NCBI GenBank assembly: GCA_025352865.1 | Contig: JANXSB010000522.1 | Location: 1 to 9,799, forward strand | Length of the DNA stretch: 9,799 bases | Origin: Chthoniobacter sp. | GTDB lineage: Bacteria; Verrucomicrobiota; Verrucomicrobiia; Chthoniobacterales; Chthoniobacteraceae | Direction of reading: 5' to 3' | Shown: positions 1 to 5,766 of the stretch, piece after piece | Layout: each line of letters begins with the position of its first letter | Numbering within the stretch: the stretch's first letter is position 1 | Notes under the pieces: generated by a model | Databases searched by the model: none | The model's input: only the letters and a program-made list of their open reading frames with translations | What the model was told of the DNA's origin: nothing | Position numbers and translations under genes: made by a program

Positions 1-1018
1 CGAGCAGTTCCTCATCGGGAATGGACGACCACAAAAAGAACGAAAGCCGCGACGCCATCTCGACATCGCTCACCTTGGCCGCCGCGACGACCGCACCCGG
101 CGGCGGCTTCTGCGGGGTGCGATCCTCCTCGATGCGGAACAGAAAATCCGCCGACACGAGCACCGGCTTCAGCGTCTTGCGCAGCGCAGCGCGCGGCGCA
201 TCTCCTTTTGTGATCGCCGAGTCGTAGAGCTTCATCAGCCGCTCCGTCTCCGCGGGCGCGATCGGCCGCCGCCATGCGAGCCGCGCAAACTGCGCGACGA
301 GCTTCCCCGCCGCCGCGCGATCCGCATTTTCCGGCACGCCGTCAAAAAATTTCGCCCGCGATTTCTTCAATTTTTCCTCCACCGGCTTGCGTTCCCAATC
401 CGGCTTCGCATCCCACTGCGGATCGGGTTCGCCGAAGAGCCGCGTCAGCGCCATGTCCGCCGCCGCGAAATATTTTTCGAGCAGTGACGGCGGCAGATTC
501 AGCGCCGCCGCCACGTTCTCGAAACTGCTCCCCGTCGAGTCCTCGGGGATTCCGACCAGCACCGAAAAGTCGAGTTCCACCCCCGTCAGATCACGCACCG
601 CATTGCTGTATTCCGAACGGCTCAGCCGCCGCGCGAGCGACGGCCCCGGATCGGTCAGCGATGGATGCCCGCTGTCGAGCAGCGCGAGAATTTTCTTCAC
701 CCCGCCGACGACGACCTCGCCGTGCATCGGCGTGAATTTGTCATCGTCCGGCGGCATCTCCTCCGTCCGCACCGCCTCGATCACGCGCTGCCAGAGTTTG
801 TACTTTTTCAGCACCGCGCCCTCGCTGTCGAACTGCGTGAGATCGATCCCGCCCTTGTGCTTCTCCGCGTTGTGGCACTTGAAGCAATGCTCCTGCAGCA
901 TCGGCCGCAGCTTCTGCTGAAACTCGCCAGCCGCGGGTGCCGCCGGTTTTTTTTCCTCCGCCAACGCGGACACCGCCACGAAGGCGGAAATGGCAATGCG
1001 CTGAAAGTGGCGGTTCAT
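1..1018 (-). CDS. Planctomycete-type secreted cytochrome c, PSCyt1/DUF1587/DUF1595/DUF1592 (partial, C-terminus outside window)
   Basis: The open frame starts at an ATG at 1018 and runs off the left edge after 339 codons, so the C-terminus is missing. A signal peptide is visible (basic MNRHFQR, a hydrophobic stretch at 8-19, likely cleavage after ALA at 18-20). A haem c attachment motif CFKCH lies at residues 45-49, and a typical MPP motif at 88-90 completes the PSCyt1 domain. RRLSRSEYSNAVRDLTG at 130-146 is the hallmark of DUF1587 (PSD3). LVAQFARLAWRRPI at 240-253 fits DUF1595 (PSD5), and ASRLSFFLWSSIPDEELL at 322-339 opens DUF1592 (PSD4). Family members usually continue through DUF1588 and DUF1585, often followed by a DUF1552 gene; both would lie to the left. 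These proteins are abundant in Planctomycetes and Verrucomicrobia. They are thought to be periplasmic electron-transfer or oxidative enzymes, but the substrate is not known. The gap to the upstream gene is 65 bp and no clear ribosome binding site is seen. Confidence 0.93.
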   Translation of the reverse strand, partial: MNRHFQRIAISAFVAVSALAEEKKPAAPAAGEFQQKLRPMLQEHCFKCHNAEKHKGGIDLTQFDSEGAVLKKYKLWQRVIEAVRTEEMPPDDDKFTPMHGEVVVGGVKKILALLDSGHPSLTDPGPSLARRLSRSEYSNAVRDLTGVELDFSVLVGIPEDSTGSSFENVAAALNLPPSLLEKYFAAADMALTRLFGEPDPQWDAKPDWERKPVEEKLKKSRAKFFDGVPENADRAAAGKLVAQFARLAWRRPIAPAETERLMKLYDSAITKGDAPRAALRKTLKPVLVSADFLFRIEEDRTPQKPPPGAVVAAAKVSDVEMASRLSFFLWSSIPDEELL

Positions 1019-1083
1019 TGATGCGGCTGAAGAAAGCGTGCGGATCGCAAATTCTCAACCCAGCGCTGACGCCGACATTAGGC

Positions 1084-1569
1084 TCAGGAGACGCTGGCGA
1101 TGCGATGCTCGGCGGCGTCGCGGCCAAAGGAAATGCGGTCGCCTTTCCGGCGGCCGAGGAGCTGCTGGCCGAGGGGCGATTGCGGCGTGATGACGAGGAC
1201 ATCGCGACCGGCGCAGCGCACCTCGGTGCCGCCGCCGCGCGGGGCGAGGAAGTAGAGCGGCTGGGTGTCCGCGGTTTTTTTTCCACATTCGAGGGCGATG
1301 AGCGCGCTGACATCGATGGGGTCGAGCGGGCCAAAGTCGCGCAGCGCGAGGGTGCGGAATTGTTCGAGCGTGGCTTCGGCTTCGGCGATCTTGCGGCCCT
1401 GGCCGGCGGCGAGGTAGGAGAGTTCCAGGCCGCGCGTGTCGTATTTGTTCTCGGCCTTGTTCTGCTCGTCCGTCGCTCCGGCGGCGGCGGTGCGCGCGGC
1501 GTGGAGGCTGAGCGCGAGTTCGGCGTCGAGGCGCGCGATGATGGCTTTGAGGAGCGCGGGTTTTTTCAT
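1084..1569 (-). CDS. GreA/GreB-family transcription elongation factor-like protein
   Basis: This 161-residue protein has an N-terminal helical, Ala/Glu-rich region (about 1-75) of the kind that forms the Gre coiled coil. Its C-terminal domain (about 85-160) carries the GreA/GreB signature, with VLVITPQSPLGQQLLGRRKGD around 124-144. The C-terminal domain binds the rim of the RNA polymerase secondary channel in GreA/GreB and Rnk. The length matches GreA (about 158 residues), but the N-terminal half is not close to classical GreA: a TDEQNKAENKYDTRGLE stretch (33-49) holds acidic residues that could sit at the tip. Cleavage stimulation, rather than another effect on polymerase, is therefore unproven. 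The ATG at 1569 lies 3 bp after the stop of the upstream oxidoreductase, with no strong Shine-Dalgarno, which suggests translational coupling. It may be a paralogue of a standard greA elsewhere in the genome. Confidence 0.78.
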   Translation of the reverse strand: MKKPALLKAIIARLDAELALSLHAARTAAAGATDEQNKAENKYDTRGLELSYLAAGQGRKIAEAEATLEQFRTLALRDFGPLDPIDVSALIALECGKKTADTQPLYFLAPRGGGTEVRCAGRDVLVITPQSPLGQQLLGRRKGDRISFGRDAAEHRIASVS

Positions 1570-1572
1570 GCG

Positions 1573-2979
1573 CTAAGCGGGGAGCCGCACGCTCTGCGCG
1601 TGGCGGATGAGATTCTGCGGATCGTAGATGCGCTTGAGCGTTTGGAGGCGGCGGTAGTTTTCCTCGCCGTAGTACGCGGCCGGCCAGTCCGGGAAAGCGA
1701 GGTCGGGGTAATTCACGTAGTGCCTGCGGATGCCCGCCTGCGCGAGATGCCCGCGGATGCGCCCGGCGGCGGCGATGCGCGACGCGGCGTGCGCGGGGTT
1801 TTCCCAAAAAGCCTGCTGCTCGCCGAGGTAGCCGTACTCGCGATGCGCGTAGGCTCCGGGCGGTCCGTCGGCGATGGCGCCGCCGAGCGTGTTGACTTGG
1901 AAAATCATCCCCGGCTCGTGCAGCACCTCGGCGAAGACCGCGGGCAGCGCGGCTTCGAGATCGGCGAACCCTTTGTAAAAACCCGCGCTGCAGTTTTTGA
2001 AAAGCTGCGGCCCCGGCTCGCCGTAGTAGCGCGGCAGCGCCTTCGCGAGCGGCACCGTCCCGGCGTCGCCCGCCTTGTCGGTGTGCGTTTTCAGTTTTTC
2101 GTGGAAAGCGGTGAATCCTTTTTCCGATGGAGAGCCGATCGTGGTGAGGAGGATCGTCACCTGCCGGCCATTCATCACCCACGCGGAGAAAGCCTCGCGC
2201 GGGAGCGCCGTCGTCGCATCGAACCACACCTTGAGCAGCTCGGTCGCTTCGCGTGCGTTGAGGTTAAACGCGCGGAATTTCCACGACGAAAAAAGCTTCG
2301 GCGCGACGCGCGTTTGCAAGGTGAGTTGCGTCACCACGCCGAAGTTTCCATTGCCTCCCCCGCGGCACGCCCACAGCAAATCCGGCTCGTTGCGCGAATC
2401 GTGAATCTCGCCCGTGCCCGCGACCATCCGTACCGCGCGCAGATGATCGCACGTCAGGCCCCACTTCCGCGCAAACAGCCCGTAGCCGCCGCCCAGCGTG
2501 AGCCCGGCGAGCCCCACCGTTTCGCACGAACCCGCCGGCAGGAATCGCCCGCGCGCCATGAGAAAGCGGTTCACGTCTGCCAGTCGGCAGCCCGCGCCGG
2601 CGGTGAGCACGCCGGTCTTCGCGTCGAGCCGCAGGTCGTTCATCGCGGCGACATTCACCACCAGCCCGTCGTCATTGAGCGACAGCCCCTCGAACGAATG
2701 CCCGCCCGCCTTCACCGCCACTGGCCACGCCTTCTCGATCGCACGCAGCACCGCGTGCCGCACCCCGGCCTCACTCGCGCACCGCGCGATCCATTTCGGC
2801 TGCGTCTCGATGCACCCGTTGTAAAGCGCCCGCGCCACTGCAAAGCCCTCGTCCTCCGGCGCGAGAAAAGCGCACGCATCCGCCGCCGGAGCCGCGCCCT
2901 TTTCCGCGCCGAGCGAATCCGCCAGCAGCGCCGAAGTGGCGGCTAGCGTGGTCTGAAGAAAAGCGCGGCGGGTGTGCAT
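1573..2979 (-). CDS. Tat-exported FAD-linked oxidoreductase, berberine-bridge-enzyme type
   Basis: This is a 468-residue protein of the PF01565 (FAD-binding) plus PF08031 (BBE) class. An upstream in-frame start at 3039 exists, but the ATG at 2979 places a twin-arginine signal at the N-terminus (RRAFLQ at 4-9, then a hydrophobic segment ending near LGAEK), so 2979 is preferred. The FAD domain shows VKAGGHSFEG, whose His94 matches the 8-alpha-histidyl FAD attachment site. GSCETVGLAGLTLGGGYG follows, with Cys152 at the place of the 6-S-cysteinyl link, so bicovalent FAD is plausible. The last 48 residues (421-468) are a clear BBE domain, with YVNYPD, YYGEENYRRL and YDPQNLIRHAQS. Relatives oxidise sugars, oligosaccharides or alkaloid-like molecules with O2 or another acceptor; the substrate here cannot be read from sequence. 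Export in folded form fits a covalently flavinylated enzyme. It leads the two-gene unit with the GreA-like gene. Confidence 0.93.
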   Translation of the reverse strand: MHTRRAFLQTTLAATSALLADSLGAEKGAAPAADACAFLAPEDEGFAVARALYNGCIETQPKWIARCASEAGVRHAVLRAIEKAWPVAVKAGGHSFEGLSLNDDGLVVNVAAMNDLRLDAKTGVLTAGAGCRLADVNRFLMARGRFLPAGSCETVGLAGLTLGGGYGLFARKWGLTCDHLRAVRMVAGTGEIHDSRNEPDLLWACRGGGNGNFGVVTQLTLQTRVAPKLFSSWKFRAFNLNAREATELLKVWFDATTALPREAFSAWVMNGRQVTILLTTIGSPSEKGFTAFHEKLKTHTDKAGDAGTVPLAKALPRYYGEPGPQLFKNCSAGFYKGFADLEAALPAVFAEVLHEPGMIFQVNTLGGAIADGPPGAYAHREYGYLGEQQAFWENPAHAASRIAAAGRIRGHLAQAGIRRHYVNYPDLAFPDWPAAYYGEENYRRLQTLKRIYDPQNLIRHAQSVRLPA

Positions 2980-3122
2980 AAGACGCGGCGACGTTATGAG
3001 CACGCGCGAATTTCCACCCGCAAAATCCGCGCCCGGCAAGGACCACCGGCACCTTCCTCTCCTGCTCGCTCAAGCCCCCGGCTCCGACATCAATCTGTCA
3101 TGGTTTGTCGCCTGTCCCCTAT

Positions 3123-3239
3123 CCACTCATCCACCTCGGCTCCCACGCCAAAGCCCGCGAAGCCGGCAAGCTGCGCATCGAGGGCAAGGAGTATGTGGTG
3201 AAGGACGGGGACGTGGTGGAGTTCCGGTTCAACGTCTGA
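3123..3239 (+). pseudogene. ychF: C-terminal remnant of ychF (Obg-family ATPase/GTPase), gene otherwise lost
   Basis: Read from 3123 to the TGA at 3237-3239, this frame ends in AREAGKLRIEGKEYVV followed by KDGDVVEFRFNV. This is the highly conserved extreme C-terminus (TGS domain) of YchF/OLA1. The match begins at about LIHLGSHAKA, so only 36 or so of the usual ~365 codons remain. There is no in-frame start codon close upstream. The bases to the left (2980-3120) do not read as the preceding YchF segment in any frame I checked. The piece is therefore a breakpoint relic or part of a partial duplication, not a short gene. It lies on the opposite strand to the oxidoreductase, 144 bp from that gene's start. 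An intact ychF is expected elsewhere, since the gene is near-universal. Confidence 0.85.
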
Positions 3240-3256
3240 GTTCTGGCTCCAGAACT
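3239..3256. repeat. Short perfect hairpin just after the ychF stop
   Basis: AGTTCTGG and CCAGAACT form a perfect 8-bp inverted repeat with only CT between them, beginning on the last base of the ychF TGA. Position and shape suggest the old downstream hairpin of ychF. No T-run follows (next is AAGAGGGC), so a classical intrinsic terminator is not supported. Its right arm runs into the left end of the next repeat element. Confidence 0.55.
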
Positions 3257-3414
3257 AAGAGGGCGTCTAATAAGTCACGATCCACAGCGACGCGGCACGG
3301 CAGGGAGAGGAATCAGGAAAGCAGGAAAGCAGGAAAGCAGGAAAAGCCGGTCTCTCCATCTCCCTCCATTCCTGTTTTCCTGCTTTCCTGATTCATTTTT
3401 AGAAGCCCTCTAAG
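3255..3414. repeat. 160-bp inverted-repeat element with CAGGAAAG tandem repeats (MITE-like)
   Basis: The outer ends, 3255-3270 and 3399-3414, are inverted copies matching at 14 of 16 bases around AGAGGGC. Inside, GAATCAGGAAAGCAGGAAA (3310-3328) is perfectly inverted at 3376-3394. The left inner arm continues as four tandem 8-bp units of CAGGAAAG (3314-3345, last unit ending in A); the right arm carries about two and a half units on the other strand. The element has no coding capacity. It fills the space between the ychF relic and the stop codon of the HEPN-like gene, its right end touching that stop (3415-3417). The architecture fits a non-autonomous mobile repeat or an extended REP-like hairpin. 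It could also end transcription of the minus-strand gene. No target-site duplication is obvious. Confidence 0.7.
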
Positions 3415-3960
3415 TCAGGCTTTCCGTGTCAAAAACTGGGAGTTGTCCTCAATTTTGTGAGCGGCGATCAGGACAGCCAGCAACTCATCCAATTCGGTCG
3501 CCACCTCCGCCATTTGGGCACTCAGTTCTTCGACATCGCTGATCTTCCTTTTTGTAAGATGAAGCTGCAGACCTTTTTGCCGCACGTTTGCGCGATATGA
3601 ATATGCCTCCGGCGTTTGTTCGTTCCTTTTGAACGCAAGCACATCGTGGACAAAGCGATTTCTTGATTGCCCGACCTCGACCGCCTTTTTGAGCCAAGCG
3701 CTGAACGTCGTGATACGCGCAACATCATTCTCGACCAAATGAAAAACGGACGAAATCGAATCGACAAGTTTTGCGTAGCTTAAGTGCGCAACTACGGCGA
3801 ACACCTTCTTGAAGTCGCCCCCAATCAACATCCAAAGCCCCGTTTTCAAACTGTGTTCGAGCGCAGCACCAGTCATGATCATTCTGCCAAGAGCCCTCTC
3901 AAACTCAGCAGCATATTCCACTACCGCCTTAACGTATTCGGAATCCTCGGGATTGCTCAT
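3415..3960 (-). CDS. Hypothetical helical protein with HEPN-like R-N-x3-H motif
   Basis: This gene encodes about 181 residues from the ATG at 3960; an in-frame GTG at 3978 would add six (MATSQS) and has a weak AGG upstream, so the start is uncertain. I do not recognise a named family. The sequence is almost entirely amphipathic helix: a long first helix around VVEYAAEFERALGRMI, a second with ALEHSLKTGLWMLI, then a helix carrying GQSRNRFVHDVLAF. RNRFVH (Arg100, Asn101, His105 from the ATG) fits the Rx4H pattern with a polar residue after Arg, typical of HEPN-domain ribonucleases and of some non-catalytic HEPN proteins. No signal peptide or membrane segment is seen. Its base composition is visibly less GC-rich than the flanking genes. 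It is divergent from hicB, with only 47 bp between starts. These points suggest horizontal transfer and a defence or toxin-like role, but function is inference. Product confidence is low; the gene itself is likely real. Confidence 0.72.
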   Translation of the reverse strand: MSNPEDSEYVKAVVEYAAEFERALGRMIMTGAALEHSLKTGLWMLIGGDFKKVFAVVAHLSYAKLVDSISSVFHLVENDVARITTFSAWLKKAVEVGQSRNRFVHDVLAFKRNEQTPEAYSYRANVRQKGLQLHLTKRKISDVEELSAQMAEVATELDELLAVLIAAHKIEDNSQFLTRKA

Positions 3961-4007
3961 CGACTGTGATGTTGCCACCTAGAACCTAGCCCGGTAAAGT
4001 CTCACCC

Positions 4008-4226
4008 ATGCGAAACTTCACCGCCATCCTGCATCGTGGAGAGCCGGACGAACGAGGCTTCTGGGCCACTTGTCTGGAAGTGCCGGGAGCCAATGGCCAA
4101 GGCGAGACGAAAGAGGAATGCCTGCGCGATCTCGCCGCGGCGGTGAAGCTGGTGATCGAGGTGAATGAAGCGGAAGCGATGCGCGACGACCCGACCGCCG
4201 AAAAAACCAATCTGGCGGTGGCGTGA
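4008..4226 (+). CDS. hicB: HicB-family antitoxin
   Basis: This 72-residue protein matches the partial-RNase-H-fold domain of HicB antitoxins. It has FTAILHRGEPDERGFWATCLEVPG, the two strands before the conserved E-x-P-G, then GQGETKEECLRDLAAAVKL, the strand-turn and helix that follow. It ends at residue 72 without a C-terminal helix-turn-helix or ribbon-helix-helix domain. It is thus the short HicB class, and direct DNA-binding autoregulation is less certain. HicB neutralises the HicA mRNA interferase by covering its active site. The stop codon overlaps the GTG start of hicA (GTGA, 4223-4226), the usual translational coupling, in the order antitoxin then toxin. No strong Shine-Dalgarno precedes the ATG; a duplicated CCTAG (3978-3982 and 3985-3989) lies just upstream. 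The hicA partner is broken, so hicB is now an orphan or solitary antitoxin. Confidence 0.88.
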   Translation: MRNFTAILHRGEPDERGFWATCLEVPGANGQGETKEECLRDLAAAVKLVIEVNEAEAMRDDPTAEKTNLAVA

Positions 4227-4417
4227 AGCGGCGCGAATTGGTGCGGCATTTGGAGGCGGGCGGATGCTAGTTGCTGCGCGAAGGCGCGAGCCACACGATC
4301 TACACCAATCCCGCCACCGGCATCCGCGAGGCGATTCCGCGCCATCAGGAAATCAAGAAGCACCTCGCCCGAAGCATTTGCCGTCGGCTGGGCATCGAAG
4401 TGCCGAAAGGTGCTTAA
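4223..4417 (+). pseudogene. hicA: HicA-family mRNA interferase toxin, interrupted by an in-frame TAG
   Basis: Translated from the GTG at 4223, the frame reads MKRRELVRHLEAGGC, a TAG at 4268-4270, then LLREGASHTIYTNPATG and a further stretch ending in PRHQEIKKHLARSICRRLGIE and a TAA at 4415-4417. With the TAG ignored, this is a full-length 64-residue HicA: the dsRBD-like fold with the catalytic histidine at GASHTIY (His24), the conserved PRH, and the IKKHLARSICRRLGI helix. Relatives usually have a residue such as Glu or Val at the stop position, and GAG to TAG is a single change. The rest of the frame is intact and well conserved, so the mutation looks recent. A TTG directly after the TAG (4271) could restart translation, but it would omit the first helix. 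The toxin is most likely inactive. A sequencing error or amber readthrough are the alternatives. Confidence 0.87.
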
Positions 4418-4485
4418 CGCCGTAAGATGAACATGGTCGATTTGGGAATGACCGCCAAAGTCCGCTTCAGTTTCCGCTCTTGAGC

Positions 4486-4679
4486 CGTCCCGGAGGGACG
4501 CCGGGAAATTAGCCGGGGGTAACACCCCCGGAATCCGAAATCAGAAGGCGCACACCCCGGAGGGGTGTCGGAAGTTCGGCCTGCATGCAAGGTTCCAGCA
4601 CCCCTCCGGGGTGCATTCCATTTCCGTTCCAGTTCCGGGGGTGTTACCCCCGGCTAATTTCCGTGAACCCTCCGGGTTC
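4486..4679. repeat. Mirror-symmetric array of six hairpins with a perfect 30-bp inverted repeat
   Basis: This fills the gap between hicA and the sugar-kinase gene. The 30 bases at 4504-4533 are perfectly repeated in inverted orientation at 4633-4662. Each arm is itself a hairpin (CCGGGGGT, 3-base loop, ACCCCCGG at 4513-4531). Between the arms lie two more hairpins that are inverted copies of each other: 4552-4568 (ACACCCC GGA GGGGTGT) and 4598-4614 (GCACCCC TCC GGGGTGC). Outside the arms lie two others: 4486-4500 (CGTCCC GGA GGGACG) and 4665-4679 (GAACCC TCC GGGTTC). All stems are perfect, and the loops alternate between GGA/TCC and AAC/GTT. It has no coding capacity. It resembles a composite REP/BIME or MITE. 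Placed between convergent hicBA and the kinase gene it could stop transcription in both directions, although no T-tracts follow the stems. Confidence 0.85.
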
Positions 4680-4761
4680 GTTCGCGGCGCCGCACACGGA
4701 ATTCCACTCGCGGCGAGCACGCGGAAAATCACAAACTCGCCCTGAAAAAACGGCTGTCCTT

Positions 4762-5682
4762 TTACGCCAGCACCTCGAACTGGCTCATCACGCGGAAGCT
4801 TTCGTAGCGGGCGTCGATCTGCTCCTGGGTGAGGGTGCGGAGGCGTTCGAGGGAGAATTTTTCGACGTTGAAGCTGGCGAGCACGCTGCCGCAGACGACC
4901 GCTTTGCGCAGCGCCTGAAAAGTAACGTGGCCCTGGTCCGCGGCGGCGAGGTAGCCGGCGAGGCCGCCGGCAAAGGTGTCGCCCGCGCCAGTGGGGTCGT
5001 GGATGTCCTCCAGCGGATATGCGGCGCAACTGAAGAACTGGCCGTCGGGCCCGAAGAGCAGCGCGCCGTGCTCGCCTTTTTTGATGACGACGTAGGCTGG
5101 CCCCATCGCGCGGATTTTGGCGGCGGCTTTGATGAGGCTGGTTTCTTTCGTGAGCATGCGGGCTTCGCCGTCGTTGAGGATGAGCATGTCCACGCGGGTG
5201 AGGAGGCGGAGGAGTTCGTCGAGGGCGATGTTGATCCACAGGTCCATGGTGTCGGCGATGACGAAACGCGGGCGCTGCATCTGGTCGAGGACGTGGTTTT
5301 GCAAATTCGGCCCGATGTTCGCGAGGAGCACGTAGGGCGCGTGCTGGTAGGCGGCGGGGAGCACGGGGTTGAAGTGCTCGAAGACGCTCAGCTCGACGCT
5401 GCGGGTCTCGCGGGTGTTGAGATCCCACATGTATTCGCCGCTCCAGCGGAAGGTTTTTCCGGGGACAATCTGGAGGCCGGCGAGGTCGATGTTGCGCGTG
5501 CCGAAGTAGTCGATGTGCGCCTGCGGAAAATCGTCGCCGACGACGCCGACGAGATTGACGGGAGTGAAGAAACTCGCACCGACGGCGGCGTAGGAAGCGG
5601 AGCCGCCGAGCAGGTCGGCGTGCTCCTCCACGGGCGTTTTGACGGTATCGAGAGCGATGGAACCAACAACGAGGACGGACAT
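4762..5682 (-). CDS. PfkB-family carbohydrate/nucleoside kinase
   Basis: This 306-residue ribokinase-fold kinase (family length about 300) transfers phosphate from ATP to a sugar or nucleoside. It opens with MSVLVVGSIALDTV, the first strand and substrate Asp. GGSASYAA at 26-33 is the substrate-binding and lid region, NDGEA at 170-174 the conserved N-x-x-E Mg2+/phosphate motif, and KKGEHG at 201-206 a further family element. DPTGAGDTFAGG at 229-240 is PfkB signature 2, including the anion hole and catalytic Asp235. The ATG at 5682 is chosen because it starts right at the first strand; a TTG at 5697 would add five residues of no apparent value. The TMDLW and ANIGPNLQ stretches recall a sugar kinase subgroup seen in several environmental phyla with no settled substrate, so none is named. 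It is cytosolic, stands alone on its strand, and shares a 331-bp divergent region with the sigma gene. Confidence 0.92.
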   Translation of the reverse strand: MSVLVVGSIALDTVKTPVEEHADLLGGSASYAAVGASFFTPVNLVGVVGDDFPQAHIDYFGTRNIDLAGLQIVPGKTFRWSGEYMWDLNTRETRSVELSVFEHFNPVLPAAYQHAPYVLLANIGPNLQNHVLDQMQRPRFVIADTMDLWINIALDELLRLLTRVDMLILNDGEARMLTKETSLIKAAAKIRAMGPAYVVIKKGEHGALLFGPDGQFFSCAAYPLEDIHDPTGAGDTFAGGLAGYLAAADQGHVTFQALRKAVVCGSVLASFNVEKFSLERLRTLTQEQIDARYESFRVMSQFEVLA

Positions 5683-5766
5683 CCGCTGTGAATGCAAAAC
5701 GGGCGCGGGGATGACAAGGAGTTTTTGGGAATGCGCGGCGGGTAGTCGCGAGGTTTGAAAAAAACG

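Noticed and set aside
937..2946. Very long plus-strand open frame (669 codons) opposite the oxidoreductase and GreA-like genes
   Set aside because: Its translation is Arg/Glu/Ala-rich without any recognisable domain, and the opposite strand carries two clear family matches. It is a high-GC shadow.
2980..3073. N-terminal extension of the oxidoreductase to an in-frame start at 3039
   Set aside because: It would bury the twin-arginine signal 20 residues in; the ATG at 2979 gives a standard Tat signal peptide.
3314..3345. CAGGAAAG tandem units as a CRISPR array
   Set aside because: The units are 8 bp with no spacers between them, and no cas genes are present.
3978..3989. CCTAG direct repeat between the HEPN-like gene and hicB as an operator
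   Set aside because: Only two 5-base copies, and this HicB lacks a DNA-binding domain; too little to call a regulatory site.
4165..4425. 86-codon plus-strand frame overlapping hicB and hicA
   Set aside because: It is out of frame with both genes and gives no recognisable protein; the GTG-started HicA frame with one TAG explains the conserved residues.
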